Assembly: GCA_963969395.1 (NCBI GenBank)
Contig: OZ017804.1
Span: 6,634,001-6,698,000, forward strand
Reading direction: 5' to 3'
DNA length: 64,000 nucleotides
From: Pseudoscleropodium purum
Taxonomy: Eukaryota; Streptophyta; Bryopsida; Hypnales; Brachytheciaceae
In this document: positions 1-11,644 of the stretch, one piece after another
How positions within the stretch are numbered: position 1 is the first letter of the stretch
How the letters are laid out: each line of letters starts with the position of its first letter
The notes under the pieces: model-generated
The model's input: only the letters and a program-made list of their open reading frames with translations
Told to the model about the DNA's origin: nothing
Databases searched by the model: none
Program-made: the position numbers and the translations under genes

Positions 1-1406
1 TCAAAAAATCTTAATATAATTGTAAAAAATATAAAATTCATGACTTTCAATAACTAATGCTTTGAAATTAGTCTCATATGTCAATTCTACACCAAAGTAT
101 GCAAAATTGCTTAAAATTGCTTAAAGGTGTTTCCACGTTAGTGACCGAAAAAACTGTACATTTAGCTAAAGGCTTGATGGATTAAAGTATATCTATTATA
201 TTAAGGTATACAATGTCATGACCTATTGTCGTGATTCCATCCTTTGAATGCTCATGTATTTGTCCTTGCACATTTTCATCCAAAATTTGATAACATTGAT
301 TCTTGACAGCTTTAAAAAGAAATAAAGAAAATACTATATTTCTAACAGAATGGTGTATAGTTTCAAATGTTGCAATGGTTATTCTATTGGTATTTATTAT
401 ATTAACATTAGAGGATTTTTGGAGGGCTTGGAGGGCCATTTCAAAGCCGTTTCCATTGCTATTTCCCCGGTAGAAAGGAATGGCCACTATCAGATTTTAT
501 TTTATTTTTGAATTATTTTTTTAATGACATGGCAGTTGTTGTGCCACATTAAGCAGCATGTGTAGCAAGTTTACAAAGTCTGAAAACCTCAAGAAACTTG
601 CAACCCTCCCACCCCCCAAAATCCTCTAATGACACAAACTATGTCATATTTTCATTCACACAAATTTTCATCCACTCATCCTCATTGCGCCCCACTGACA
701 TACTAGTACCTTGTAACTAACCTTTCTAGTGTCGTTGCATTGAAACAGGATCCGTTCTATTATATCACCACATCAAGGGCCCGTCACCTAAACCCGTGGC
801 CTCAGAGGGGGGGAACCTCTGAATGGCGGAGCTTCCCTTTCTTCTCCAAGTCTTCAAATCTTTCACGATCACGTCTGTGACGTGACGTGATTGCAGCGCA
901 TGTTTGTTCTAACGCTGCGAATGAAGGAGTAGCAGAGTACCATGGCCCTTACGCAGACCCGTGCAGCAATGTGATCTTTCCAAAATTTGATTGAGTCGTG
1001 TTTGAGGCTCAATCACAGCTGCAGGACCATTTGTAACGAATACTAATTTAGGGTTTAGGCATTTGCAAGCCTCGAACAGATTGAAGAAAGGTGTCGGATG
1101 GACTATGTTATCTTCCTCCATTAAACGATGCATCAGAAGGTGCTGGAAAATCGGTGGCCAAGCTTATGACCTGCTTGGTTTTACGGTTTTAGCGAGGGGT
1201 TTGGGGTTTTAGGGTTTTAGGGTTTCAAGGGGTGTGAGATGGCGCTTGTCGTGTTGAGAGTGCTGGGAGTGCCCGTCGGATGTTGGAAGGTTCATTATTG
1301 AAAGGGATTTTTGGTGAAGAAAGTTGATTGAATCGAATGAGAAGAGAAACTCATTCGCGGAACTGTTAGGTGTAAGTTTATTTGAAGTTTGTTGGAGTGC
1401 TACGCG
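1..1406. other. Intergenic and promoter DNA upstream of NUP58
   Basis: No convincing gene is visible. The first 700 bases are AT-rich. A minus-strand open stretch at about 182-439 gives a short protein that I do not recognise and that has no visible splice context. A second minus-strand open stretch (909-1133) also resembles no family I know. From about 700 the DNA becomes less AT-rich and CT-rich, as expected of a plant promoter and 5' leader. Repeated TTTAGGG-type motifs lie just upstream of the NUP58 start and are listed separately. Confidence 0.5.
1196..1226 (+). promoter_or_regulatory. Tandem telo-box motifs upstream of NUP58
   Basis: Three overlapping G(G)GGTTTT/AGGGTTT units occur in a row about 180-210 bases before the ATG. 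The AGGGTTT (AAACCCT) telo-box is a known plant promoter element, common in genes of translation and cell growth. The same motif occurs twice upstream of eIF3e in this window. Function is inferred from motif and position only. Confidence 0.5.
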
Positions 1407-4400
1407 ATGGCGTCGATGTTTCAAACGCCGATGTTCAATCAACAGCCAGTGCAGCAGATGCAAGTGCAGCAGGGGCAGCAAGGGCAACAGATTCACTTGT
1501 TGACGAATGAGAAGATGCCTGTGTCGTATCAGACCAAGTGGGCGGATATCAGTCCCGAGTCGCAGCAACTGCTGCTCACTATTGAGTAAGTGATTTTCCT
1601 TCGGTCGTGCCTGTTTCTGCAAGTTAGTTTTGCAAGTTTGGTTTGAATGTCGTATCAAACTATTGCCCTGTTTGATTCCAAATTGGTCTGTTATAAAGGT
1701 CTGACTGCTCATCGTTCGTTGCAGAGAGAGAGTGCGGCAGTATAGGGAGGAGAGTCGACGTTTGGAGCAAAGGGAGCGGCTTACGGACTCCAGTGCCCTT
1801 CACAAGAGCTTTGAATATGATGCTGCTCGCATCTTACAGGTAATCTTATACTCTAATGTATACTCTTATCACACTTTTTTTAGGAAAGCTGATGTCTTAG
1901 GAATTCTTTACAACTGAGCATCAAATTTTGAATTAAGTAAATCTGATTGTATAAATCTAATGCCACTTTTCTTATTAAAGCTGATTCTTTTCTTAACAAG
2001 TGGACTTTGAATTTTGAATCAGGCGAATCTGATTGTCGATGTGTTCAGATAGGAAACCCTTTTCTTTGACTTTTTTTCTGTTTTGTGCGGTTCCTCATAG
2101 TAGAATGGAATTTTAAATATGCAGCTTGTCCCAAGTTTGAGAGGATTTTAATGTACTAAATTACTTTATATTTGGAAATTGTATTAGTAAGTTTTGAACC
2201 CCATGTTTGAGAGGATTCCAATGCTACGTATTGTTTGGAAATTGTATGAATAAGGTTCGAATTTTTAAAGTTTTGCTCAAAGGTTGAATGAAACGATGGG
2301 TAGGCTTTTACTCTTCAGCTGTTGCAAATTGTCATGTTCTTTAGATTCTAAATATGCTTCCGTCAGTAAGATATACCCACTTATGGCCTACCCACGGCAA
2401 AAGGTCTCACATGAGAAGGGGTTCGCTACCTTACTCGTTGGCTTAATGAGTTGCCCTTTCAGGATCTAGGTCTTCTAACTCAATTCTTCGAATGCAGGAA
2501 CTATCTGCAGTAGGAGGAGCACTAGAGAGGGAAACAGCTGGGGTTCGAGAGAGTCAAGCAGAGGCTAGTTTACTACTGTTACGGCATGCTGAAGTGGCTG
2601 TTCGATCATTTCTAAGTTTGCGACCACGTTTTATAGCGGCTCAGGCTCAGATGTATGACTTCTACAGCGGGATGCCAGCAAAACCGAGCCCTTTTTTGCA
2701 GCAAACGGTTATGAGGTATGCTGTATGCTTCTTTTATTTTAACATTGGATGTAGAAGGCTATCTGCTCTGCCTATTTCTCCTGGCGCTTGCTTAGAGAAC
2801 AGTACGGGTGTGCAGTTACTTTGTGCTACTCAGAGCTCTTACTCATTGAGTGACGGTATTTACTTATTATGGGCTGTATTTTCCAGGTTTGAAAATCAAC
2901 TTGCAGAGTATAGGCAGCGCATTGAAGAGATGGAGCGGTTACTCCTTGTGAATACTGAAAAAGAAAACAGCTATGGATCTCAGCTGTCATTACTGCAATC
3001 TCTTCCTTCTGTTATGACCAATGTTCATGACTTCTTCATCCATGTTGCAGCTGAGGTGAGCATGTTTCAAGGGCTGACTTTTAATCATTGCCATCCATTA
3101 TTTATCTGTTATTTTAGTATCGCGTATACTTGGGCTCTGACCTTAGATTGATTCCAGGTTGAGTCATTGCATCAACATACTGGCGCAATGCGCACTGCAT
3201 TCCTTCAAGAGAGACATCGCCGCGGTGATGATAGTGATCCATTTGTAGAAGCTGAGCGTCGGGCAGTGGCGCAGCGAGATGCAGCAGCTAAGCGTATTGT
3301 GCATCCCACCCTGCACCTGCCTCCTCCTCAGGCACTCCCTCCCTCGGCTCCATCAGCCCCAACATCGACACCAGGGCTGTTCGGATCTCAACCAGGTATC
3401 TTTCAAAACCAGTCTGCGACACCTCCAGCATCTCAGTTACTATTTGGGTCAAATCCTACTCCCAATGCAACAAGTCTATTTGGCTCAACCACCCCTACTC
3501 CAGCTGGGGCATCATCGTCGTCATTATTTGGAAGCGCATTTGCCCCGACTACCCCTGCAGGTGAGTGTTTTTAGGTTTACACCTCCGCAACTCGTGTGCT
3601 CCGTCAGTGATAGTAACTTGTTGCTGCTCGTGGCTCAGCTTCTCTTTGGCAAGATGAAATCAACCATGCCGTGAGGTTTTTACTGGTGGTTTGATGTTTG
3701 ATCGGATTTAATTATTATAGCCGAAAGAGCCCATTGCCACGCCTTTGATTCGTCTTCTAATTAGCTTTCTCTGTTTGTATTCTCTAGTTGTCTGCAATCT
3801 ACTCATGACGTTGAAGTTGTATCTAGATCGATAAATGTAGGTGTTTGTGTTTGTGCATTGTCTTTTGCCTTCGCATCAGTCTTAGGATTGTCCTTCAGCG
3901 CAGGCTCTAAACACTTTGATCGTTTAAACTGTAATTTGTAACTGGCAGGTTCAACACCTGCTGCCACTGGAGGATTGTTTGGAACACAAACTCCGTCACC
4001 ACTTTTTGGTACCCAAACACCGGCCCCCTCCACTGGTCTATTTGGGTCTCAGACCCCAGCCTCTTCAGGTTTGTCCTTTGAGATCTTGGCATGAATGGCA
4101 TTTTCAAAAGAACCTTCATTCTCTAAGCGTTTGTACTAACGCCGCACTAACTCTGGACTAGTCCGTATTGACCCTGTAGTAACGTTTTTACTAATAGAAG
4201 AACTTGGATCCTTCAGGAGGTCTCTTCGGTTCACAAACGCCAACCCCTGCTGCCGGAGGATTGTTTGGTACACAAACTCCAGCTGCTACCGGTGGCATAT
4301 TTGGCCAACAGACTCCAGCTGCTACTGGCGGTATATTTGGACAACAGACGCCTCCAGCTTCTGGTGGTTTATTTGGTCAACAGACCCCTCCAGCGTCTGG

Positions 4401-5009
4401 TGGCTTATTCGGTGCACAGACACCATCGCCTGCTGGAGTTTTGTTTGGTGCTACAGCGGCTGCTACGACACCCTCTCTTTTCAGCACTCCTGCACCGACG
4501 GGCTTTGGTATGACCTCGACATGCCCTTCTGGATAGACATAGAAGAACCATCAGTTTTTTAATATTGCAGTTATATATTGTATATTGAATTGAAATACTT
4601 TTTTTTTCAGTGTATGCAATCTGATTGCTTCTGAGGGCTATCATGTATGGTCAATTTTAAATTTATTTTCTCTTATTATTCGATTACTTGATAGTTCCAG
4701 AAATATTTAAATCTGAACCCCAAGCAGTCACTAAAGGTTGGTTGTCGCCATGTTTTCATGGTCTGGAATTCACAGGTTCAATAATCTCAACTCCCTCGGC
4801 AGGAACAGTAAGTTTCTTAACATATGTGCTCGCAGCTTCACATATATAAAGTATCGGTTTTGAGGGTCTACACGTAAATTTTCAATCTGAAGGATCTTGT
4901 CCTGACTGGGTGAGCTTTTATGTTCTACTCTATTGACAGTGGTATTCCTGTGTGTTCTCAGACTACTACAGCTCCAAAGCCTAAGCCGCGTGGAACACGT
5001 CGAAAGTAG
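1407..5009 (+). CDS. NUP58: Nucleoporin NUP58/p58-p45, FG-repeat nuclear pore protein
   Basis: Exons read by eye: 1407-1585, 1725-1839, 2498-2715, 2887-3055, 3158-3560, 3949-4068, 4217-4507, 4776-4807 and 4962-5009. All junctions are GT/AG with consistent phase, and they total 524 residues, close to the size I recall for plant NUP58. NUP58 forms the central channel of the nuclear pore with NUP54 and NUP62 and binds transport receptors through FG repeats. The N-terminal half (exons 1-4) is helical and carries the conserved stretches QYREESRRLEQ, SFLSLRPRFI and RFENQLAEYRQRIEEME, typical of the coiled-coil region. Exons 5-7 encode about 15 LFG/IFG/GFG repeats in a Thr/Pro/Ala/Gln-rich context, several as near-identical GGLFGQQTPPAS units. 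The last FG is split by an intron, and the protein ends in a basic tail (KPKPRGTRRK). An in-frame ATG six codons upstream (1389, MLECYA) is less likely because MASMFQTP fits the family better. The 32-base exon 8 is easily missed by gene finders. Confidence 0.9.
4217..4507 (+). repeat. Minisatellite encoding the GGLFG repeats of NUP58 exon 7
   Basis: The exon is built from 36-39-base units with the pattern GG(L/I)FG(Q/T/S)QTP followed by Pro/Ala/Ser/Thr. The two units around 4336-4420 are nearly identical at DNA level. This suggests that the FG domain grew by recent tandem duplication of single repeats. Confidence 0.7.
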
Positions 5010-7500
5010 ACAGCATATACCTTGGTCTGCCTTCGCAACACAATTTTTCTGTTGGCAGTGTTCTGTTAAGCTTACAAGCACTGAAGTAATTGTTTGATGC
5101 GGAGAAGATTTGAGACCATTGATCTGTGTGAAGGGTAATGACAGTTGAGAAGACTTCAGTTGTGGGCTCTACTAGATTGTCTCAAGTCTGAATACACGGG
5201 ACTTGGAGGTTCTGAGGAAACTGAAGAATAGATGTTCCTGAAAGCAATGTATTGGTATCTTGTGTCTGGTTCTTTGATGTTGACAGCTTCAAGCCCCTTC
5301 TGTAATGCTTCTTAGATTACAGCACGGCATTTCGAAATTAGGAGGAAAATCCACTTCTGATCCGTCCAGTTAGTTCTAGAGATTGAACAACAATGTATTG
5401 TTTGATTACATTTTCATTTTGTTGACAACTGGGCTCGTTCTTCGATGTGTGACAAGATGATCTGTGGGCTTGATTCTCATACCGGAGATCTTTAATCTGA
5501 CACTGTACAAGGACATTCTGGAATATCCTACACACTTGCCACACATCTACTGACGTAAGGACACATTCATCATCCAATCATCATCTTATATTCCTAATGT
5601 CTTTATGTCAATAAACTATAACAAAAATTTCAATAACTTTATCTTAGTAATTCATATTTCTTAATAGAATAATTTTTGTATACAAAAATATTTGTATACA
5701 TCCAAAACACCTTTCAAATGTATGACATGTGGAAGAATAATATTCTACTTGATATTTTTGAAGGAATAGTGAGGAAGAATGTGTAGATTGGATAGAATAT
5801 ATATATTTTGACTAGTACAAAATATTCACAAGAATTTTGATTAACTTGTGTTCATAAAAGGTGATTTACAAGGTGATCAACTTTGCAAAGGAAGACATTT
5901 ATGGGATGTATTGATCAATTTGTAGTATACATGCATATTTTATCTCATACATTTGAATCTTTATTCACTTTAGCAAGAAAAATAAAATATGTAGAAATTT
6001 GTACATTCTTATATCCATATTTATATTTATATATGTATACATGTATATACTAATCAAATTTGTATATATCTATATTTGTATTATATTTGCATATATGTTT
6101 GTATTTATATTCAATTTTGTAAGAATGGGTGAATTATTCTTTTTTCGTTTTCGTGACCTAATTGTTTTGGAGGAGCAACTATTCAATGTTTTTGAAAAAA
6201 TAATCAACTTTCAAAATCTCATGTTATTATAATTTGCATAATACAAATCATTACATTTTTTTGGTTTATTAACAAAAATCAATTTATTTAGAAATTTTAT
6301 ATTCATTTTTTAGGATGTATTAAAATGATTGAACATGGTAAATATATACTTATTTTAAAATCAAATTTTAGAAAATATCAAAATTGTCAATATCTTTTAA
6401 GATTATTTTTTTCTATAGGTTTTTTAAAAACAACTGTAATTTTTTATTGAATATTAATTTTCATTCACTAATGCTTTAAGATGTTTATTTATATTCTAAA
6501 GGTTTTAGATATTTCAATAATTTGAGAGAGATGAAGTATTAAAACCTCATTCTATTTTCAATTTGACCTTTATTATCTAAAAAGTCCACTTTGGCAATTC
6601 CTTTCAATTAGCACCCCAAGCCCAAATCCAAATGCATATATGAATCAAATTCTTATTTTTCAAGTCATGTTTAGGCCCCTTATGATGTTGGTTATAGTAG
6701 TAGTGTTTATATATACTAGTAGTACAACCTTTGCAACATTTGCAACTATATTTTGTTGTATAATAAAATATAGTGTTATCTTTTATTTGTCCAAATTGGA
6801 TTTTAAACTCAAAGATACTATTAAATTTTAAATGAAGATTTGTAGAGATGAAACATGACCATCTACCTAGATTAAATTGTTACAATAGATTGTAACATTC
6901 TACACAAATTCAATGGTCATTCAATCCATTAGAGATTAATATATTATTAAAATAAATCCCATTATAGTGTAATGACAACAAAAAGGTTTCATCAACCATG
7001 TATTACTTGAAAAATTGAATGAAAGTAACAATGAGAGTTTACTAAGATTAAACAAATGAAAATGGATGTGGATGAAAACATGACACTTTGTACTTACTTA
7101 CGAGTGTATAGAGTAAACTTTCCATTTGCCACCCACATCCAAAAATTAAACAACAATAGTTGCCATTTACCATACAATAACCACATGATTCAACTTCTAA
7201 TTCAATCAAGATGGAAACTAAATTTTGTATCACCGTCCAATGACCATACACTGTGCAATGAAGGGATGCAAGGAACTTTTAACTAAATTTTAGCTTTGAA
7301 TTGCAATAAAATTTGAAGAAAAAAATCTTTTTACATTATATTTTTCGAAGGTGAATCTTAACATGATACATAATAATCACACCAAATTTCAAAACATACA
7401 AGTCTCTATATTTATGTGGAGAAGGATTTGAATTTTGTCTGTGCGGTGATTGAAAAGTTTACTATAGGTACTATAAATTTTTGAATTGTTATTGGTTAAA
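5010..7500. other. NUP58 3' region followed by AT-rich intergenic DNA
   Basis: The first ~550 bases after the NUP58 stop have gene-like composition and probably contain the 3' UTR. From about 5590 the sequence is strongly AT-rich. Short open stretches at 5999-6232 and 6640-6831 are low-complexity Ile/Phe/Tyr translations and not credible genes. I see no RNA gene or recognisable transposon here. Confidence 0.6.
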
Positions 7501-7501
7501 T

Positions 7502-7582
7502 CTATAAAATCTATGAGGTTACCATATTCCACAATTAGGGTTTGGGAGTAGTCGAGCAACGTCGAGAGAGAAGTTAGGGTTT
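7502..7582 (+). promoter_or_regulatory. eIF3e core promoter: TATA-like box and two telo-boxes
   Basis: A TATA-like CTATAAAAT lies at 7502-7510. AGGGTTT telo-boxes follow at 7537-7543 and 7576-7582. The arrangement matches plant promoters of translation-machinery genes. The transcription start probably lies between 7530 and 7570, which would leave a leader of about 110-150 bases before the ATG at 7678. Confidence 0.45.
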
Positions 7583-7677
7583 GTCTCTAAGGTCCCCCGA
7601 TTCCGCATTACGGGTCCTTTCTGTGACTCCATTTATCACCGAGCTTCTTCGTCTCCGTCGCCATCGCCTTGGTCACC

Positions 7678-10600
7678 ATGGCGCAGTTTGATCTCACCGC
7701 CAAAGTGGCGCCGTTTCTGGATCGCCACCTCGTGTTCCCGCTGCTGGAGTTTCTGCAGGACAAGCAGATTTACACCGACGACCAAATCTTGAAAGCCAAA
7801 ATCGAGTTGTTGGCCAAGACCAACATGGTCGACTATGCCATGGACATCCACAAGAGCTTGTACCACACCGAAGATGTGCCGCAAGGTCTGTGTTTTCATT
7901 TAGGGTTTTTCAATTTAGAGGAACGTAATTTGACGAGCCTGGTGCTCGAGAGATGGCTGAATCATATACTCGAATTTCTTTCAATTGACTTCTTGTTCCC
8001 CTGCAATGACATCTAGTTTTGGAGTAGCAGATCTTCATAAATCACAAACCCTGCGAGTAGGGTTTGTGGCAAGTCTGGATCGATTAGGGTTGGATCAAGA
8101 ATAAACCCCAGAGCGATCTCAGCTGAGGGATCTCATTTGAACTGAGGTTTTAGTAAATTCAATAAGGTTCGCTGATCTGCTAGTATCCCTGTTTCTATGC
8201 GGAGAGTTACTTGAGGAAAAGAAGCTTACTTGTCTCAATAAGGACTTTCGGATTAGTAGCTTTCTCTCGACGTTGTACTCTATTGTAGACTGCAATGACA
8301 CTGTCCTCTGAGGTTTCCCGCATTTTTATAGTGCGAGGGTTGGCAGCATCCAGATGTCGAGTTTTGGATGATGATTCTCTGAGGTTTGGGTAGGGCTGGG
8401 GTGAAGCTTTCAAGGGTTAGCCGTGACGATAAAACATTTGGGTGAATCCTAAAAGGTTATGGTGTACTTCGTAGATAACCTCGGAAGGACCAAGGATTCA
8501 TAGTTTGAAAATGACCAATTCAATTCATCCTATCGTGGAAAATTCTGTAAATTCAGATGAGGCCTTTTTATATTATCATAGTCAGTGAGGAACAGAGTCA
8601 AATATGAAATTGAGCGAAAAAAAATCTCCATTGGAAGGACTCAAAACTGCTTATAAAAACATGAGACGCAATTTGGGAATTTTGGTCGTGTAGGGATTAT
8701 TTCACTACTGACACATTATTTGAGGTGCTTCAGACATGGTGGAGAGGAGGGTAGACGTAGTTGGTCGTCTGAAGGTGCTGGAGGAATCAGCTGCGCCTCT
8801 TATCAGCTTCTTACAGAACCCTGCTCTTGTGCAAGAGTTGCGGGCCGACAAGCATTACAACCTCCAAATGTTGCAAGATCGGTACCAGGTTGGATTTCAT
8901 CTGATTATAATTACTTATTTTGCTGAAGGAATTTATTCTTCGTTGGAATTAACCGATTTACCAACTATTCTTAGAGGGTTTAGATCTCGTGAAAGCTCAA
9001 GTCGCGGGTTGTCTAGTCATTGTGTCAGTTTCTCTCGTGTTAGAACGGAAGTATAGAAATAGACCCTACCATTGCTCATCTGCAACCCCTGACGTCAGTA
9101 TGTTTTAGTCTATCATCTGCAGTATTGCGTTCAGACGTCTGTATTCAGTAGAACTTTTGGAGAGAACTGAGACGGAGCCTTAAGTCGCTTGTTTGTAGGG
9201 GCACATTCAATATTTTATAGGCTATTCTTTTTCATGAACGCTTTGTTTTCTATAGTATAGCACCCCATGACCTCTGGCTGGATACAAGGGTGCACCCGTG
9301 AGCTTCAGAGGTGTGCCACTACGAGTAGATTGTTGCTCCTTCAATGCACCTGACTTTTAGGTTTTCGTAGTTTATTTCACCTCTTGTCATGACCTCCAAT
9401 AGTCATTAAAATTTAATGCGTACCATACCGAGATGCTACTTGCGTTTCAAGCCCATTCCTAGGCGTTGCTTGTGTTGTGATTGGAGTGTATTTGTTCATA
9501 TTCAGGCTAATGGGACTCTTGGTATTAGTATTTGATGCCCAGGAATTGCTCTCGTTAGGCTATATCAGGGAATCAATGGTCTGCTTAGCGAGCCAAGTTC
9601 GTGGTTCTCTTGTCTTTTTGCTCTTGCATCAGGTGGAATTTTTTGTAGTTGTCTGGGTCAGTGAAAGTAACCAGTTTTCACGTCAAGGGAAAAGTGTTTG
9701 TTTTTTCATGTTATAAGAAACTTCCTGTCCTGTTCTGACTCTTCCTTTATGTTCTGCAGATTGGCTCTGAGCAAATAGAGGCTCTCTATCAATATGCCAA
9801 GTTCCAATTTGAGTGTGGAAACTACTCGGGGGCTTCTGACTATCTCTATCAGTATCGCACACTCTGTACAAACAGTGATCGCAGCATTAGTGCCCTCTGG
9901 GGTAAGCTTGCCTGTGAGATATTGATGCAAAATTGGGATGTAGCAACGGAGGAGTTGAATCGGTTGAAGGAGATTATTGACTCCAAGGTTAGTCACGCTC
10001 AGCAATATTTTTTATGTGAGGATTAGCCATATGGTGGTTATATTTCCTTCCAGTAAGAACCACACAGCAGCTAAGTCACGTCTTACTGTCCCATTCTTTA
10101 AGTGTGGCATATTACAATTGCTTTGTTTGTACATTGATCAGAAATGTACTCTAAAGGACTGTGTTATCTCCTAGGCAGTCAGCCATTTCCTTGAATGCTA
10201 GATGCCATAATGACGGGCTTTTACGTTCAAACCATAGTAACGCTTTGCCCTTTCTGGACTCTCCAATTCAGAATTTTGCTTCACCTCTTAATCAGCTTCA
10301 ACAGCGGACATGGTTAATGCACTGGAGCCTCTTCATCTTCTTTAACCATGACAACGGAAGGAATGGCATCATTGATTTGTTCTTCTCTGAAAGGTATCAC
10401 TTTATTTATGCATTCTATGTTTAAATACTGGTTAAAGTACTATGTACATTTGTTCTAGTGTCCTGTCTGCATTGTGCATGTTCACAAATTCGGACTACTG
10501 TTTTGCAGGTTCTGAATATCCTTATCTGACTTTTCTTCTATTTAAATAAAGTTTCATCATTTGTTGCAGGTATTTAAATGCCATTCAAACGAATGCTCAT

Positions 10601-11644
10601 CATTTGTTGCGGTACTTGGCCACAGCTGCAATTGTGAATAAAAGGAGGAGGAACGTGCTCAAGGAGTTGATCAAGGTTATCCAACAGGAGTGTTACACTT
10701 ACAGCGACCCTGTCACTGAATTTTTGGAATGCTTGTATGTAAATTATGACTTTGACGGAGCTCAGAAGAAGCTTCGTGAATGCGAAGAGGTAAGTCTAAG
10801 AAATTCAGTCTTGTAGTTCACATCTGCATTATTTTGTTTCTTTTTTTCGTTTACAAGATTAATTCTCATGAATACTTCGTATGATCAGTTCCAAAGGTGC
10901 AAGTGATCGTGGAAGTTGTGCAGAGAAGTACCGTTCTCAACATCAAGATATATTCTGCTTTGTTTATATGAATTTGGGTTCTGTTACTTATGTGAAGTTG
11001 CTCTCCATGCAGCTAATTGTCAGCGACTTTTTCTTGGGCAAGCAATCATCGGAGAATGGCTTTGTGACCATTCCATTGAGGGACGAGTTTATGGAAAATG
11101 CCCGTCTTTTCATTTTTGAGACATACTGTCGCATCCACCAGTGTATTGACATCGGAATGCTCTCTCAGAAGTTGAACATGAACTACGATGATGCCGAAAG
11201 ATGGATAGTGAACCTTATTCGCAATGCTCGTTTGGATGCCAAAATTGATTCAAAGATGGGCACTGTTGTTATGGGCTCTCAACCTCCAAACATGTACGTA
11301 AACTCTCTGATTGTGTGTTCTCATTCCAGATTTGAGTGGGAATTTAGTTTTCTCTTCTATGATTATGATTCAATAACAATCTCTCAATACCTGCGACAGT
11401 AATTTCCAGAAATCATGCTATCAACTTGTACTTCCAATGTTTGCCGCTTTGGGGCTAAATTTGTCTCTCTGCTCGTGAAGTTGGATATAATCTCACTACT
11501 TTTTTTTGTTGTTTCCATTTTTGTTTCCGTTTCAGATACGAGCAAATTATTGAGAAGACCAAGGTGCTTGGCCAGCGGAGTTATACTTTGACCACTAATG
11601 TGGTACTGACTTCTGCAGCTGTTACCGCAGCAACTGTGCGGTAA
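7678..11644 (+). CDS. EIF3E: Translation initiation factor eIF3 subunit E (INT6)
   Basis: Exons: 7678-7885, 8734-8888, 9760-9987, 10272-10393, 10570-10789, 11013-11293 and 11536-11644. All have GT/AG junctions and the phases join without error to 440 residues, about the usual length for plant eIF3e. The protein is a core subunit of the eIF3 complex, which recruits the 40S subunit and mRNA. Visible family signatures are [13 protein letters not shown] near the N-terminus, [22 protein letters not shown] at the end of exon 1, [37 protein letters not shown] and [22 protein letters not shown]. Together they span the eIF3_N domain and a C-terminal PCI domain (roughly residues 220-400) with the winged-helix part [19 protein letters not shown]. 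The start has good context (ACCATGG). The tail after [15 protein letters not shown] is short and Ala/Thr/Val-rich, as in other plant copies. Nothing suggests a defect. Confidence 0.95.

Noticed and set aside
909..1133. 74-codon minus-strand open frame upstream of NUP58
   Set aside because: No family resemblance and no clear splice partners. It overlaps promoter-like DNA, so I keep it only as a remark.
5999..6232. 77-codon Ile/Tyr/Phe-rich open frame
   Set aside because: Product of a TATA-type low-complexity stretch; not a credible membrane protein.
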